NCBI GenBank assembly: GCA_021798795.1
Contig: JAJZBR010000012.1
Location: 1-37,754 of the forward strand
Length of the DNA: 37,754 nucleotides
Source of the DNA: Pseudomonadota bacterium
GTDB lineage: Bacteria; Pseudomonadota; Gammaproteobacteria; JAKAQQ01
Reading direction: 5' to 3'
Shown: one piece after another, positions 23,856 through 31,300 of the stretch
How the letters are laid out: each line of letters starts with the position of its first letter
Position numbering within the stretch: the first letter of the stretch is position 1
The notes under the pieces: model-generated
Told to the model about the DNA's origin: nothing
Seen by the model: the letters and a program-made list of their open reading frames with translations, nothing else
The model's database searches: none
Made by a program: the position numbers and the translations under genes

Positions 23856-24779
23856 CTATCCTAGCCTTGAGTCTGACGTTTGCGCGTCGGTCCAATACTT
23901 GTCGAGTACGAGACACCAGTTATGTGTGCGCAACCAGCAATGTTCTTCCGGCAAGTCCCCTCTGCGGACGAGACCGCCTACCGATGTCCCGTTTCCTTTT
24001 GTAAACGCTTTCACGAGAGCCTGTTCAGCCACCTCGTCGCGTGCTCCGGCACACGGTATGATGCTCACGTTTGTGACCCATCGTGTCGGATATATATCGT
24101 TACGCCGCTCTACACAAAACACTGCTCCCTGTGAATGTGGCAGGTGAGCACTGAGTTGAAAATTATTTTCTGTAGTTAAAGGCAAAATCAAACGTCCGCC
24201 ATCTGCTAACCCGTCAAGCCATGATGGCGGGAGGTCGTTAGCGCCAGCATTTACATAGATTACGTTGGAGTTCGAAACTGAAAATGTCGTGCCATCGCCA
24301 GCATATACGCGCACGTTTTTGTAAGAACGAAGGTTAATCTTTGCTTTCTTTGCGAGCTCGTTATCTAGTTCGATTGCTGTGACCCGTCCTGACGGGCCAG
24401 TGAGTTCGGCCAGGATCGCCGTGTAATATCCGGAGCCAATGCCGATGTGCACGATATGGTCGCCTGGTCTTGGGTTGGCTGCTGCCATCAGTCGTGCGTG
24501 CAGGCTGGGCTGGCCATTATTAATCTGTTTTCTCGGTAGGATGCCTATGATGTCGTTAGTGTAGAGGTACACGGGGTCGGCGTCTGGTGTCCAAGTGTAG
24601 TTTCGTCCTCGCAGGACGGGCCATGGGCCCTGACCCAGATAGTGCTCTCTCGGCACAGCCGCGAAGGCTTGCGTAATATTCGGAAGAGTGACTCCTGCTG
24701 CAGCCGCAATTTGCTTCGCGTACGCTTGGCGGACGATTTGTAACTGATCGCCTGTCCAATATGTTTTTGTCCTGTCCAT
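23856..24779 (-). CDS. Protein-L-isoaspartate O-methyltransferase-like SAM enzyme
   Basis: A 307-residue protein. The N-terminal part has A-F-A-A-V-P-R-E-H-Y, and the methyltransferase core has motif I H-I-G-I-G-S-G-Y-Y-T (111-120) with acidic Glu137 after it, the PCMT pattern; N-N-G-Q-P-S-L-H-A-R-L-M matches the usual substrate-loop segment. It is longer than the 210-230 residues of housekeeping Pcm, with an extra C-terminal region. PCMT homologues of this kind also modify ribosomal peptides. Codon use and composition are less GC-rich than the core genome. The ABC-exporter tail lies 93 bases upstream on the same strand. A TATACT hexamer on the minus strand (24826-24821) could be its -10. The ribosome site is weak. 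Confidence 0.75.
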   Translation of the reverse strand: MDRTKTYWTGDQLQIVRQAYAKQIAAAAGVTLPNITQAFAAVPREHYLGQGPWPVLRGRNYTWTPDADPVYLYTNDIIGILPRKQINNGQPSLHARLMAAANPRPGDHIVHIGIGSGYYTAILAELTGPSGRVTAIELDNELAKKAKINLRSYKNVRVYAGDGTTFSVSNSNVIYVNAGANDLPPSWLDGLADGGRLILPLTTENNFQLSAHLPHSQGAVFCVERRNDIYPTRWVTNVSIIPCAGARDEVAEQALVKAFTKGNGTSVGGLVRRGDLPEEHCWLRTHNWCLVLDKYWTDAQTSDSRLG

Positions 24780-24872
24780 CGGCAGTTTCTATCTTAGATC
24801 TCATGTTTACCGCTACATCGAGTATAGATGGAACAGCCGAGGTTGGTGAATTCCTACTTGGAATCGACTCTG

Positions 24873-25006
24873 CTATTCGGTAGCGCAGAGCTTAAAAAAC
24901 TGTTTCTTATACAACTCTGCGTACAGGCCAGGTGAGGCGATAAGCTGTTCGTGCACTCCGGTTTGTACGATCCGCCCAAGGTACCAGACGTATGGGTCAT
25001 AGGAAG
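24873..25006 (-). pseudogene. C-terminal tail of an ABC exporter ATPase
   Basis: G-R-I-V-Q-T-G-V-H-E-Q-L-I followed by G-L-Y-A-E-L-Y-K-K-Q-F is the classic last 30 residues of MsbA-like/peptidase-containing ABC exporters (the segment after the D-loop and H-loop). It ends at a TAG at 24873-24875. All catalytic motifs are lost. Upstream the frame continues without interruption into transposase sequence. Confidence 0.7.
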
Positions 25007-25512
25007 AAATGTGGTTGGCTCCTCGCGCGAATTCACTCTGACCATGATGGACCCGAAAATGTTTATCGGATCCCATGTCGACCAGGCCATCCTACCCTCG
25101 CCATCCGTCGGTGTGAATGAGGCTCTCCGGATCGGCCCTGCCCCGGATGACCGCTTGGAGAACTGCCTTGCTCGCATTGGGAACAACTTCCGTGTAGACC
25201 CGATCGCCGCGCTTCAGAAGTCCGAAGACGATCGTTTTGCCACCGGCGCCTCGGCCCCGCCCCCCCCGGATTCGGTGCGGTCCGAAGTAGGACTCGTCCG
25301 CTTCCAGGGTTCCGATCAGGGGAGACTCTCGTTCGCAGGCTTCCGCAAGCCTCTGCCTGATCCTAGGGACGATCGCATTCACGGTTTGGATCGAAAGCCC
25401 CGTCAAGGCTGAGGTTTCGGTGGTCGTCAGATCCATGGCGAAGCATCGCACAAGGGGGCGAAAGTTCGCCTCGGAGATTTTCGAAAACGCGAAGTAACGA
25501 TGCTTTCGGCCT
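25007..25512 (-). pseudogene. IS1595-family transposase remnant, with amber stop and truncated end
   Basis: The frame reads F-S-K-I-S-E-A-N-F-R, then L-E-A-D-E-S-Y-F-G, G-G-K-T-I-V-F-G-L-L-K-R-G, and H-T-D-G-W-R-G, all ISXO2-like/IS1595 hallmarks. A TAG (25094-25092) replaces the tyrosine of the usual G-W-R-G-Y-D-G-L. Beyond it the frame continues F-R-V-H-H-G-Q-S-E-F-A-R-G-A-N-H-I and then joins the ABC exporter tail. The start codon is not clear: ATA stands where a start would be expected. Confidence 0.8.
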
Positions 25513-25713
25513 ATATTGGAAGAGTAGCAATTTTTCCTTCGCTTTTCTTCCTAAGACCCATTGCAGTTAAACACGGGTGCCCGCAAGCCAATCACCACCG
25601 CGAGCGTTCCGGGAGCGAGAAGAAACGCTATGACGGTGAACCCGTTCTGCTGTCCGCGCCGCCGCAGATAACACGCGAACCTGCACCCAGGCAGAGCTCT
25701 GCAAAAAACAAAA
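25513..25713. other. Unassigned end of the accessory island
   Basis: A short minus-strand open frame (25551-25742) with a hydrophobic stretch runs through the terminator below, so I do not call it a gene. No other signal is seen. Confidence 0.3.
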
Positions 25714-25738
25714 GAAAGGCGGGCTAAACCCGCCTTTC
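25714..25738 (-). terminator. Rho-independent terminator of the small lipoprotein gene
   Basis: GAAAGGCGGG and CCCGCCTTTC form a perfect 10-bp stem with a CTAAA loop. On the minus strand it is followed by a T-rich run (complement of 25702-25713). It lies 44 bases past the lipoprotein stop. Confidence 0.9.
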
Positions 25739-25781
25739 CCAACGCTTCAAACCGCGTTGATGTGCTGTCTGAGCTAAGAAC

Positions 25782-26006
25782 TTAGGAGCTGGTTTTCGCC
25801 GAGCCGCCCTTGGTGGCCATGCTCGGGGCCTTGGCGGCCGTCGACGCCTTGGGGGCCATCATGGTGGTCGTCGAGGTCATCGTCGTGCTCATCGAAGTGC
25901 TGCTGCTTGAGACAGCGGGACTGGTTGATTTCGGAGCGGGGGTCTTGCTGCATGCAGCCAAGGCAAGAACGAGCACCCCTGCGCCGAGCAGTAAGGCTTT
26001 CTTCAT
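25782..26006 (-). CDS. Small Ser/Thr/Met-rich lipoprotein
   Basis: A 74-residue protein: a Lys-Lys start, a hydrophobic core, and lipobox L-A-A-C with Cys19. The mature part is low-complexity, built of Ser, Thr, Met, Ala, Lys and Pro, with no fold expected. The ATG has GGAGGA eight bases upstream, and a strong terminator follows, so it is a monocistronic, well-expressed unit. Methionine-rich clusters (S-M-S-T-T-M-T, T-M-M) might bind copper or other soft metals, but this is speculation. It was found next to the island rather than clearly inside it. I do not recognise a family. Confidence 0.8.
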   Translation of the reverse strand: MKKALLLGAGVLVLALAACSKTPAPKSTSPAVSSSSTSMSTTMTSTTTMMAPKASTAAKAPSMATKGGSAKTSS

Positions 26007-26040
26007 CGAATCATTCCTCCAGTGAGGGCCAGAAAAAAAT

Positions 26041-26046
26041 AGTATA
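26041..26046 (-). promoter_or_regulatory. Possible -10 of the small lipoprotein gene
   Basis: TATACT on the minus strand lies about 35 bases before the ATG. I cannot identify a matching -35. Confidence 0.35.
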
Positions 26047-26117
26047 TTGAGTCTATCACATTCCGGCATTCTTCCGTAAATTAAATACGGTCTAGAACAC
26101 CGTTGCCCCAAACGAGC

Positions 26118-27041
26118 ATGCCTATACATTATTACTCTTCTCGGAAAACTGCAAGTACGCCGTTTCGGGCACTCCTCGATCAGAGCGGACGGCTCTGGGT
26201 GCGCATCCTGCCCACCTTTTTTATCGGAGCGGCGATTTATCGGGCACTTGAGGACAGCTGGCCGGGCGGGTTCCTGGCCTTGTTCGGGGCCATTTTCCTG
26301 ACCTCCCTGTATCACGGCTGGGTCTTGTGGCGTCTCGGGTACCGTGCGGATCCGTCGTTCCGCCTGAGCGGGTACGGGTATCTGAAACGTAGCCTGGTGT
26401 ATTTTCTTGCTACCTTGCTGCTCGAGGCGGGAGTGCTCCTCGTATCCGTACCGGCTCTGTTGCTGGGATTGATCGTCGCAGCTCTGCTCGGGCTGATTGG
26501 GCTGCCGGGTTCCTTTGCGCTGATTGTCGGTTTGGGCATCGCGCTCGTGCCAGCGGTCATCGTGAGTGTAGGGGGGGTTCTCTTCGGCTGTTGTGCCATT
26601 CTGGGGGGGGGCGGGCCCTGGGCTTCCATCGTGACGAGCTTTCGCCTGGCACGGATCGACTGGAAACTGACCGGGGCGCTGGTCACCGTCCCCTACCTGC
26701 TCCTTTTTCTGGTCGACTGGGTACCTTGGACCAGTGCGATTTTCGAGGCGGTGCGGGGGCAGTGGCACCAGGTCCCTTCGTTTTCTCCCGGGGGATTGTC
26801 ACTCGGCACCATGAATCGATGGAGTGCGAACTGGACCGTGTGGCTCGATCGCGTCGCACGGCTCGGCCGGCTACCCCTCTGGTATCGCATCGGGCTCGGT
26901 CCCGCCCTTGAGGGGATCGCCGTGCTCTATACGCTCACCACCCTCTGGGTGCTTTACAGTTATTTTATGGAAAATCAAATCCTTGCAACATCCGCCCCCG
27001 CGGCGGCCGATCCGTCAGCCCGTTTCGGGCCCAAGCCTTGA
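26118..27041 (+). CDS. Polytopic inner-membrane protein of unknown function
   Basis: A 307-residue protein with about six or seven hydrophobic segments, the densest between residues 30-50, 90-160 and 190-205, and a final helix near 280. Glycine-rich helices (G-V-L-F-G-C-C-A-I-L-G-G-G-G) and a stretch of the type seen in YciC/DUF-type membrane proteins are present, but I cannot assign a family. The ATG at 26118 is preferred to an upstream TTG at 26103; neither has a strong ribosome site. Its last 27 bases overlap the 3' end of convergent prfA. Confidence 0.7.
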   Translation: MPIHYYSSRKTASTPFRALLDQSGRLWVRILPTFFIGAAIYRALEDSWPGGFLALFGAIFLTSLYHGWVLWRLGYRADPSFRLSGYGYLKRSLVYFLATLLLEAGVLLVSVPALLLGLIVAALLGLIGLPGSFALIVGLGIALVPAVIVSVGGVLFGCCAILGGGGPWASIVTSFRLARIDWKLTGALVTVPYLLLFLVDWVPWTSAIFEAVRGQWHQVPSFSPGGLSLGTMNRWSANWTVWLDRVARLGRLPLWYRIGLGPALEGIAVLYTLTTLWVLYSYFMENQILATSAPAAADPSARFGPKP

Positions 27042-28109
27042 ACGTTCCCGGGCTGCAGCCGCGAGCGGGGCGATCAGAGGATCCAGATTGCCTTCGAGAA
27101 TGGAGTCGAGCGCATAGAGTGTGAGTCCGATCCGGTGATCGGTCACACGGTTCTGGGCATAGTTGTAGGTGCGGATCCGTTCGGCCCGATCACCGCTTCC
27201 AACCATCTCCCGCCGCAGGGTGCGTCGTGCCACAGCTTCCTGCTCGCGCTGGATCGCGAGTAAACGAGCGCCGAGCAGAGCCAGTGCACGGGCGCGGTTC
27301 TTGTGCTGCGAACGTTCATCCTGGCATTCGACCGCAAGGCCTGTCGGCAGATGGGTGATCCGGATGGCGGATTCGGTCTTGTTCACATGCTGTCCACCCG
27401 CTCCGGATGAGCGGAAGGTATCGATGCGAAGATCACCCGGCACGAACAGGGGAGGGCCGAGTTCATCGCCGGGTTCCGCCAAAACCGCGACGGTTGCGGT
27501 CGAGGTGTGAATGCGCCCCTGGGCTTCAGTCTTGGGAACGCGCTGGACCCGATGCGTACCGGCCTCGTGTGCAAGACGCGGGTAGGCAGAAGCTCCTTCT
27601 ATGCGGCTGATGATTTCCTTGAAGCCGCCCTGTTCGCTGGCATGGTGGTTGACAACGTCAAGCGACCATCCGGAACGTTCCGCGTAGCGGCTATACATGC
27701 GAAACAGCGTGCCGACGAAGAGGGCGGCCTCATCTCCGCCGGTTCCCGCACGAATTTCAAGGAAGAGGCTGGCCTCTGCAAGCGGATCGGGGGGATTGAG
27801 GTAGCGGTCGAGCCGGGCTTCGGATTCTCCGAGACGCTGCGTGAGAAGATCGAGTTCTTCGCGTGCCAAAACTTGGAGTTCGGGGTCTTTGTGGGACCGG
27901 ATGAGACGCAGGGTTTCCTCCCGTTCGCGAGCCAGTTTTTCCGAGATGGCCTGTTCGGATACGACGGGGGCGAGGCGCGCCCACTCCTGGCTCAGAGCCT
28001 GGAAGCGAGTCCGGTCGGCGATGACCTCGGGGGTGGCCAGAAAACGGGTGAGTTCGGCATGCCGCTCAAGGATCCGGTCGAGTTGATCTCGGTCGATCCG
28101 GGGATTCAT
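27015..28109 (-). CDS. prfA: Peptide chain release factor 1
   Basis: RF1 (364 residues) terminates translation at UAA and UAG. The G-G-Q motif is in S-S-G-A-G-G-Q-H-V-N-K. The codon-reading tripeptide is P-K-T in R-V-P-K-T-E, fitting the P-x-T rule for RF1 and excluding RF2 (S-P-F). The middle residue differs from the P-A-T of E. coli. Its ATG overlaps the hemA TGA by four bases, the common hemA-prfA arrangement. Confidence 0.96.
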   Translation of the reverse strand: MNPRIDRDQLDRILERHAELTRFLATPEVIADRTRFQALSQEWARLAPVVSEQAISEKLAREREETLRLIRSHKDPELQVLAREELDLLTQRLGESEARLDRYLNPPDPLAEASLFLEIRAGTGGDEAALFVGTLFRMYSRYAERSGWSLDVVNHHASEQGGFKEIISRIEGASAYPRLAHEAGTHRVQRVPKTEAQGRIHTSTATVAVLAEPGDELGPPLFVPGDLRIDTFRSSGAGGQHVNKTESAIRITHLPTGLAVECQDERSQHKNRARALALLGARLLAIQREQEAVARRTLRREMVGSGDRAERIRTYNYAQNRVTDHRIGLTLYALDSILEGNLDPLIAPLAAAARERSRLGPETG

Positions 28110-29401
28110 GGCGTGTCGTTCGGATGGGGATCCTTGAGATCCTCTTCCAGACCGAAAAGATCCCGTGCCGCGAGGATGAGGTTTTCCCGACCTTCCTGGG
28201 CTGCCTCCCGAAGCTGGACGGTTGGGAGGTGGAGGAGACGATTGGTGAGCGTATGCGCGAGGAAATCCAGTGCTGATTCGGGAGATTCGCCGTGGCTGAG
28301 CAGCTGGCGTGCCTGCTGGAGCGTGTCCTGGCGGGTCTTTTGGGCACGCTCGCGCAGGGCACAGATTGTGGGCGTTGCCATCCGCCCCTTCAGGTTTGAT
28401 GCGTGCTCCGCAACGGCCCGCTCGATCGCCTGTTCGGCGGTTTCCGCAGCCCGGTACCGCTCGCGTCTATTTTCTCGGGCAAGGGACTCCAGGTGATCGA
28501 GCGTATAGAGGAAGACCGCGGGCAGGGTTGCTGCAGTCGGGTCCACATTACGCGGCAGACCGAGGTCCATGATGAATACCGGTGCGTGGCGCCTGCGTTC
28601 CAGTGCGGCACGCAAGTCCTGCGCAGTCAGCACCGGTTCGGTCACCTGTGCAGCGGCAAAGATGAGATCGGCTTCCGCGAGATGGGCCGGGATTTCGTCG
28701 AGTGTGATGGCATACCCGCCTTGCGGCTGGGCCAGCTGCCGGGCCCGCTCGAGAGACCGGTTGGCCACGATGAGCCGGGACAGGTGCAGCCGGGACAGAT
28801 GGTGACTGACCAGTTGCATGGTATCTCCGGCACCGATCAGGAGCGCCGTCCGGGCCGGAAAATCGTCGAAGATCTCTTCGGACAGGCGAACGCTCAATGA
28901 AGCGATTGAAACCGGGTGCAGCCCCACGCCCGAATCCTGGCGGATCTGCTTGGCAGCGAGAAAAACGAACTGGAACAGTCCGTGTAACGCTTGACCGACA
29001 AACCCGCTCTGGTGAGCGACTTCATAGGCCTCCTTGATCTGGCCCAGGATCTGAGGTTCGCCGATGACTTCCGAGTCGAGGCTGGTCGCGACACGCAGAA
29101 GATGTCGCGCGACAGCGAGGTCTTCATAACCGTAGAGCAGGGGCTCAATCTCCCCTGTGCGCTCTGGTGCGAGACCCATGAACCACTTCCGCCCGGGATC
29201 GAGCGGGTGATCCGCGCCGGATCCGGTCCGGTAATAGATCTCCGTCCGGTTACAGGTCGAGAGCAAAATCGCTTCGGCAACTCCCGTGGCATCCTGCATC
29301 CTGTGCAGCTCGCGGATCCAGTTCGTTGGCGAGACGGCCAGGGGTTCCCGCTGACTGAGCGAGGCGTTTTGGTGATTGAGCCCGACGAGCGCAAGGGTCA
29401 T
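28106..29401 (-). CDS. hemA: Glutamyl-tRNA reductase
   Basis: This enzyme reduces Glu-tRNA to glutamate-1-semialdehyde, the first committed step of C5-pathway haem synthesis. The catalytic Cys50 lies in L-S-T-C-N-R-T-E, the same position as in E. coli. The NADPH-binding L-I-G-A-G-D-T-M and the C-terminal dimerisation helix are present, giving 431 residues. ATG at 29401 is chosen because it gives the standard start M-T-L-A-L-V-G-L-N-H; the frame stays open far upstream only because it is antisense to thiS-thiG. Confidence 0.96.
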   Translation of the reverse strand: MTLALVGLNHQNASLSQREPLAVSPTNWIRELHRMQDATGVAEAILLSTCNRTEIYYRTGSGADHPLDPGRKWFMGLAPERTGEIEPLLYGYEDLAVARHLLRVATSLDSEVIGEPQILGQIKEAYEVAHQSGFVGQALHGLFQFVFLAAKQIRQDSGVGLHPVSIASLSVRLSEEIFDDFPARTALLIGAGDTMQLVSHHLSRLHLSRLIVANRSLERARQLAQPQGGYAITLDEIPAHLAEADLIFAAAQVTEPVLTAQDLRAALERRRHAPVFIMDLGLPRNVDPTAATLPAVFLYTLDHLESLARENRRERYRAAETAEQAIERAVAEHASNLKGRMATPTICALRERAQKTRQDTLQQARQLLSHGESPESALDFLAHTLTNRLLHLPTVQLREAAQEGRENLILAARDLFGLEEDLKDPHPNDTP

Positions 29402-29527
29402 GGCTAAGTGTCTCTGGATCCGATTGGGGCTGGATTCCGCGATAGTCGGGAATTTTACGCTTCCGGGCTCAAACGGGTCCGGATCTTTGCAAACCCCGGA
29501 TTCGGAGCGCGCCTGAGGGAGTAAAAT

Positions 29528-29734
29528 ATGTTCATGCGCATTGTGCTGAACGGCGAGCCCCACGAGGTTGGCGAGAGACTCACGGTCGCCGAGCTTCTGT
29601 CGGGTCTTGATCTCGGTTATGGAAGAATGGCTCTTGAACGTAACGGGGAAATCGTGCCCCGAGGCGAGTATGGACGGTGCCGGATTGAGGAGGGGGATAC
29701 GATCGACATCATTCACGCAGTCGGCGGGGGATAA
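29528..29734 (+). CDS. thiS: Sulfur-carrier protein ThiS
   Basis: A 68-residue ubiquitin-fold protein ending H-A-V-G-G-G; the terminal Gly-Gly is adenylated and thiocarboxylated to donate sulfur for the thiazole of thiamine. The ATG at 29528 is six bases after GAGGGAG; an in-frame ATG at 29534 is a weaker alternative. It is followed three bases later by thiG. Confidence 0.92.
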   Translation: MFMRIVLNGEPHEVGERLTVAELLSGLDLGYGRMALERNGEIVPRGEYGRCRIEEGDTIDIIHAVGGG

Positions 29735-29737
29735 GGC

Positions 29738-30547
29738 GTGCCGGAGGCAGAGCGAACGATCGAGGCAGAGCAGGACCTGTGGGAGCTGGCGGGGCGGTCT
29801 TATACGTCCCGTCTTTTGGTTGGCACCGGAAAATATCGTGATTTTGAGCAAACCCGGGATGCGATCGAGGCGAGCGGGGCACAAATCGTCACGGTTGCCA
29901 TCCGCCGCGTCAACATCGGGCAAGACCGAAATCGCTCGAGCCTCCTCGACTATCTTCCGCAAACCCGTTACACCATCCTGCCCAACACGGCGGGTTGCCG
30001 GACTGCCCCAGAAGCGGTCCGCACGGCCCGGCAGGCTCGCGAACTGTTGGGAGGGGCTCCCCTGATCAAGCTTGAGGTCATAGGTGATGGCGGATCGCTC
30101 TATCCCGACGGACTCGAGACACTCCGGGCCACGGAAACACTCGCCCAGGAAGGATTCTTCGTGCTCGTCTATACGACGGACGATCCGGTTCTGGCCCGGC
30201 GTCTCGCCGATGCCGGTGCCCGGGCGGTCATGCCGCTCGCGGCGCCCATCGGATCCGGACTGGGGATTCTCAATCCCTACAATATCGAACTCATTCTGCA
30301 TGAGGCGCGCATCCCTGTTCTCATCGACGCGGGAGTGGGAACGGCTTCTCACGCCGCACAGGCGATGGAACTCGGATGCGAGGGCGTCCTCATGAACACG
30401 GCCATCGCCGAGGCCCAGGATCCGGTGCGCATGGCCCGCGCCATGCGGAAAGCCGTGATCGCGGGCCGCCTGGCCTTTCAGGCCGGTCCGATGGCCCGGC
30501 GGATGCATGCCCGGGCATCCTCCCCCGTTCGCGATTCTCCCCCCTGA
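29738..30547 (+). CDS. thiG: Thiazole synthase
   Basis: A (beta/alpha)8 enzyme forming the thiazole phosphate from deoxyxylulose phosphate, dehydroglycine and ThiS thiocarboxylate. The Schiff-base lysine position falls in the T-V-A-I-R-R-V-N / K-L-E-V-I-G-D region (Lys of I-K-L-E-V), and the N-terminal L-L-V-G-T-G-K-Y and I-D-A-G-V-G-T-A-S phosphate loop are intact. GTG start at 29738. No thiazole-specific oxidase (thiO/thiH) or ThiF is adjacent. Confidence 0.93.
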   Translation: MPEAERTIEAEQDLWELAGRSYTSRLLVGTGKYRDFEQTRDAIEASGAQIVTVAIRRVNIGQDRNRSSLLDYLPQTRYTILPNTAGCRTAPEAVRTARQARELLGGAPLIKLEVIGDGGSLYPDGLETLRATETLAQEGFFVLVYTTDDPVLARRLADAGARAVMPLAAPIGSGLGILNPYNIELILHEARIPVLIDAGVGTASHAAQAMELGCEGVLMNTAIAEAQDPVRMARAMRKAVIAGRLAFQAGPMARRMHARASSPVRDSPP

Positions 30548-30548
30548 G

Positions 30549-31271
30549 ATGGCCTCCCTGCGGCGCGTCCGGAGTTATGCCCGGCGCGGGGGGCGGCTGA
30601 CCCAGGGTCAGGAGCGGGCCATCAAGGAGCTTTGGCCACGCTATGGACTGCGTGAGACCGATGCGTTTGATCCGCTCAGCGTATTTGGCCGCCGCGCGCT
30701 CCTCACGCTTGAGATTGGCTTCGGTGATGGCGCGAACCTCATCGCTCTGGCGCAGCAGTACCCCGAGCAGGATTTCCTGGGCATCGACGTGTACCGGCCG
30801 GGGATGGGTGCGCTTTTTGCGAGGCTCGCGTGCGAGGCGATCGATAACGTGCGGATTTACGCTTCCGATGTAACGGACGTCCTCAGGCGGATCCTGCCGC
30901 CCGCGGTCTTGACCCGCGCCCTGATCTTTTTCCCCGATCCCTGGCCCAAACGCCGGCACCATAAACGGCGGCTCATTCAGCCGGTCTTTCTGGGCCAGCT
31001 GGCGCGTGCGCTCCATTCCGGTGGCGGTCTGCATCTTGCAACCGATGATGCGGATTACGCGGCTTGCATGCAGGCATGCCTCAGAGCTGATCCGTCCTAT
31101 GTCCTCCAGGCGGTTCGCGTCAATGCGGGTTCGCCCTTTCGGATCCCGACCCGTTTTGAGCGCAAGGGACGGGAGCTTGGCCATGCGATTTACGATATCG
31201 ACGCCCTCAAGATCACGGATCCCATCCCCTCTGGATGCAAACAGCTTTTAGGAGGGTGTGCCAGCTGCTAG
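30549..31271 (+). CDS. trmB: tRNA (guanine-N7-)-methyltransferase
   Basis: TrmB makes m7G46 in tRNA. It starts with R-R-V-R-S-Y-A-R-R-G-G-R-L-T, has the SAM motif L-E-I-G-F-G-D-G, the F-F-P-D-P-W-P-K catalytic motif and a C-terminal T-R-F-E-R-K-G. The ATG at 30549, one base after the thiG stop, gives 240 residues and aligns with the family; an upstream ATG at 30507 would overlap thiG. An unusual cysteine-containing tail (G-C-K-Q-L-L-G-G-C-A-S-C) extends beyond the normal end. Its TAG stop lies inside the next gene's promoter. Confidence 0.93.
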   Translation: MASLRRVRSYARRGGRLTQGQERAIKELWPRYGLRETDAFDPLSVFGRRALLTLEIGFGDGANLIALAQQYPEQDFLGIDVYRPGMGALFARLACEAIDNVRIYASDVTDVLRRILPPAVLTRALIFFPDPWPKRRHHKRRLIQPVFLGQLARALHSGGGLHLATDDADYAACMQACLRADPSYVLQAVRVNAGSPFRIPTRFERKGRELGHAIYDIDALKITDPIPSGCKQLLGGCASC

Positions 31272-31274
31272 AAT
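31266..31274 (+). promoter_or_regulatory. Extended -10 for the S9 peptidase gene
   Basis: TGCTAGAAT (TG-n plus TAGAAT) repeats the element seen at gatC. It overlaps the trmB stop codon. The predicted transcript starts near 31281 and carries GGAG (31289-31292) eight bases before the ATG. Confidence 0.6.
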
Positions 31275-31300
31275 ACCCACTTTTTGACGGAGAATGACAG

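Noticed and set aside
25551-25742. 63-codon minus-strand frame with a G-F-T-V-I stretch, resembling a prepilin start
   Set aside because: It begins inside the terminator hairpin, lacks the Glu5 of prepilins and has no ribosome site.
25810-26025. Hydrophobic plus-strand frame opposite the small lipoprotein
   Set aside because: The minus strand has the lipobox, the ribosome site and the terminator; the plus frame is the complement of low-complexity codons.
29402-29527. Possible TPP riboswitch before thiS
   Set aside because: The 126-base gap lacks the conserved TPP-aptamer segments (such as CUGAGA and ACCUGA).
29402-30508. Open upstream extension of hemA on the minus strand
   Set aside because: It is antisense to thiS and thiG, and the ATG at 29401 gives the standard HemA N-terminus.
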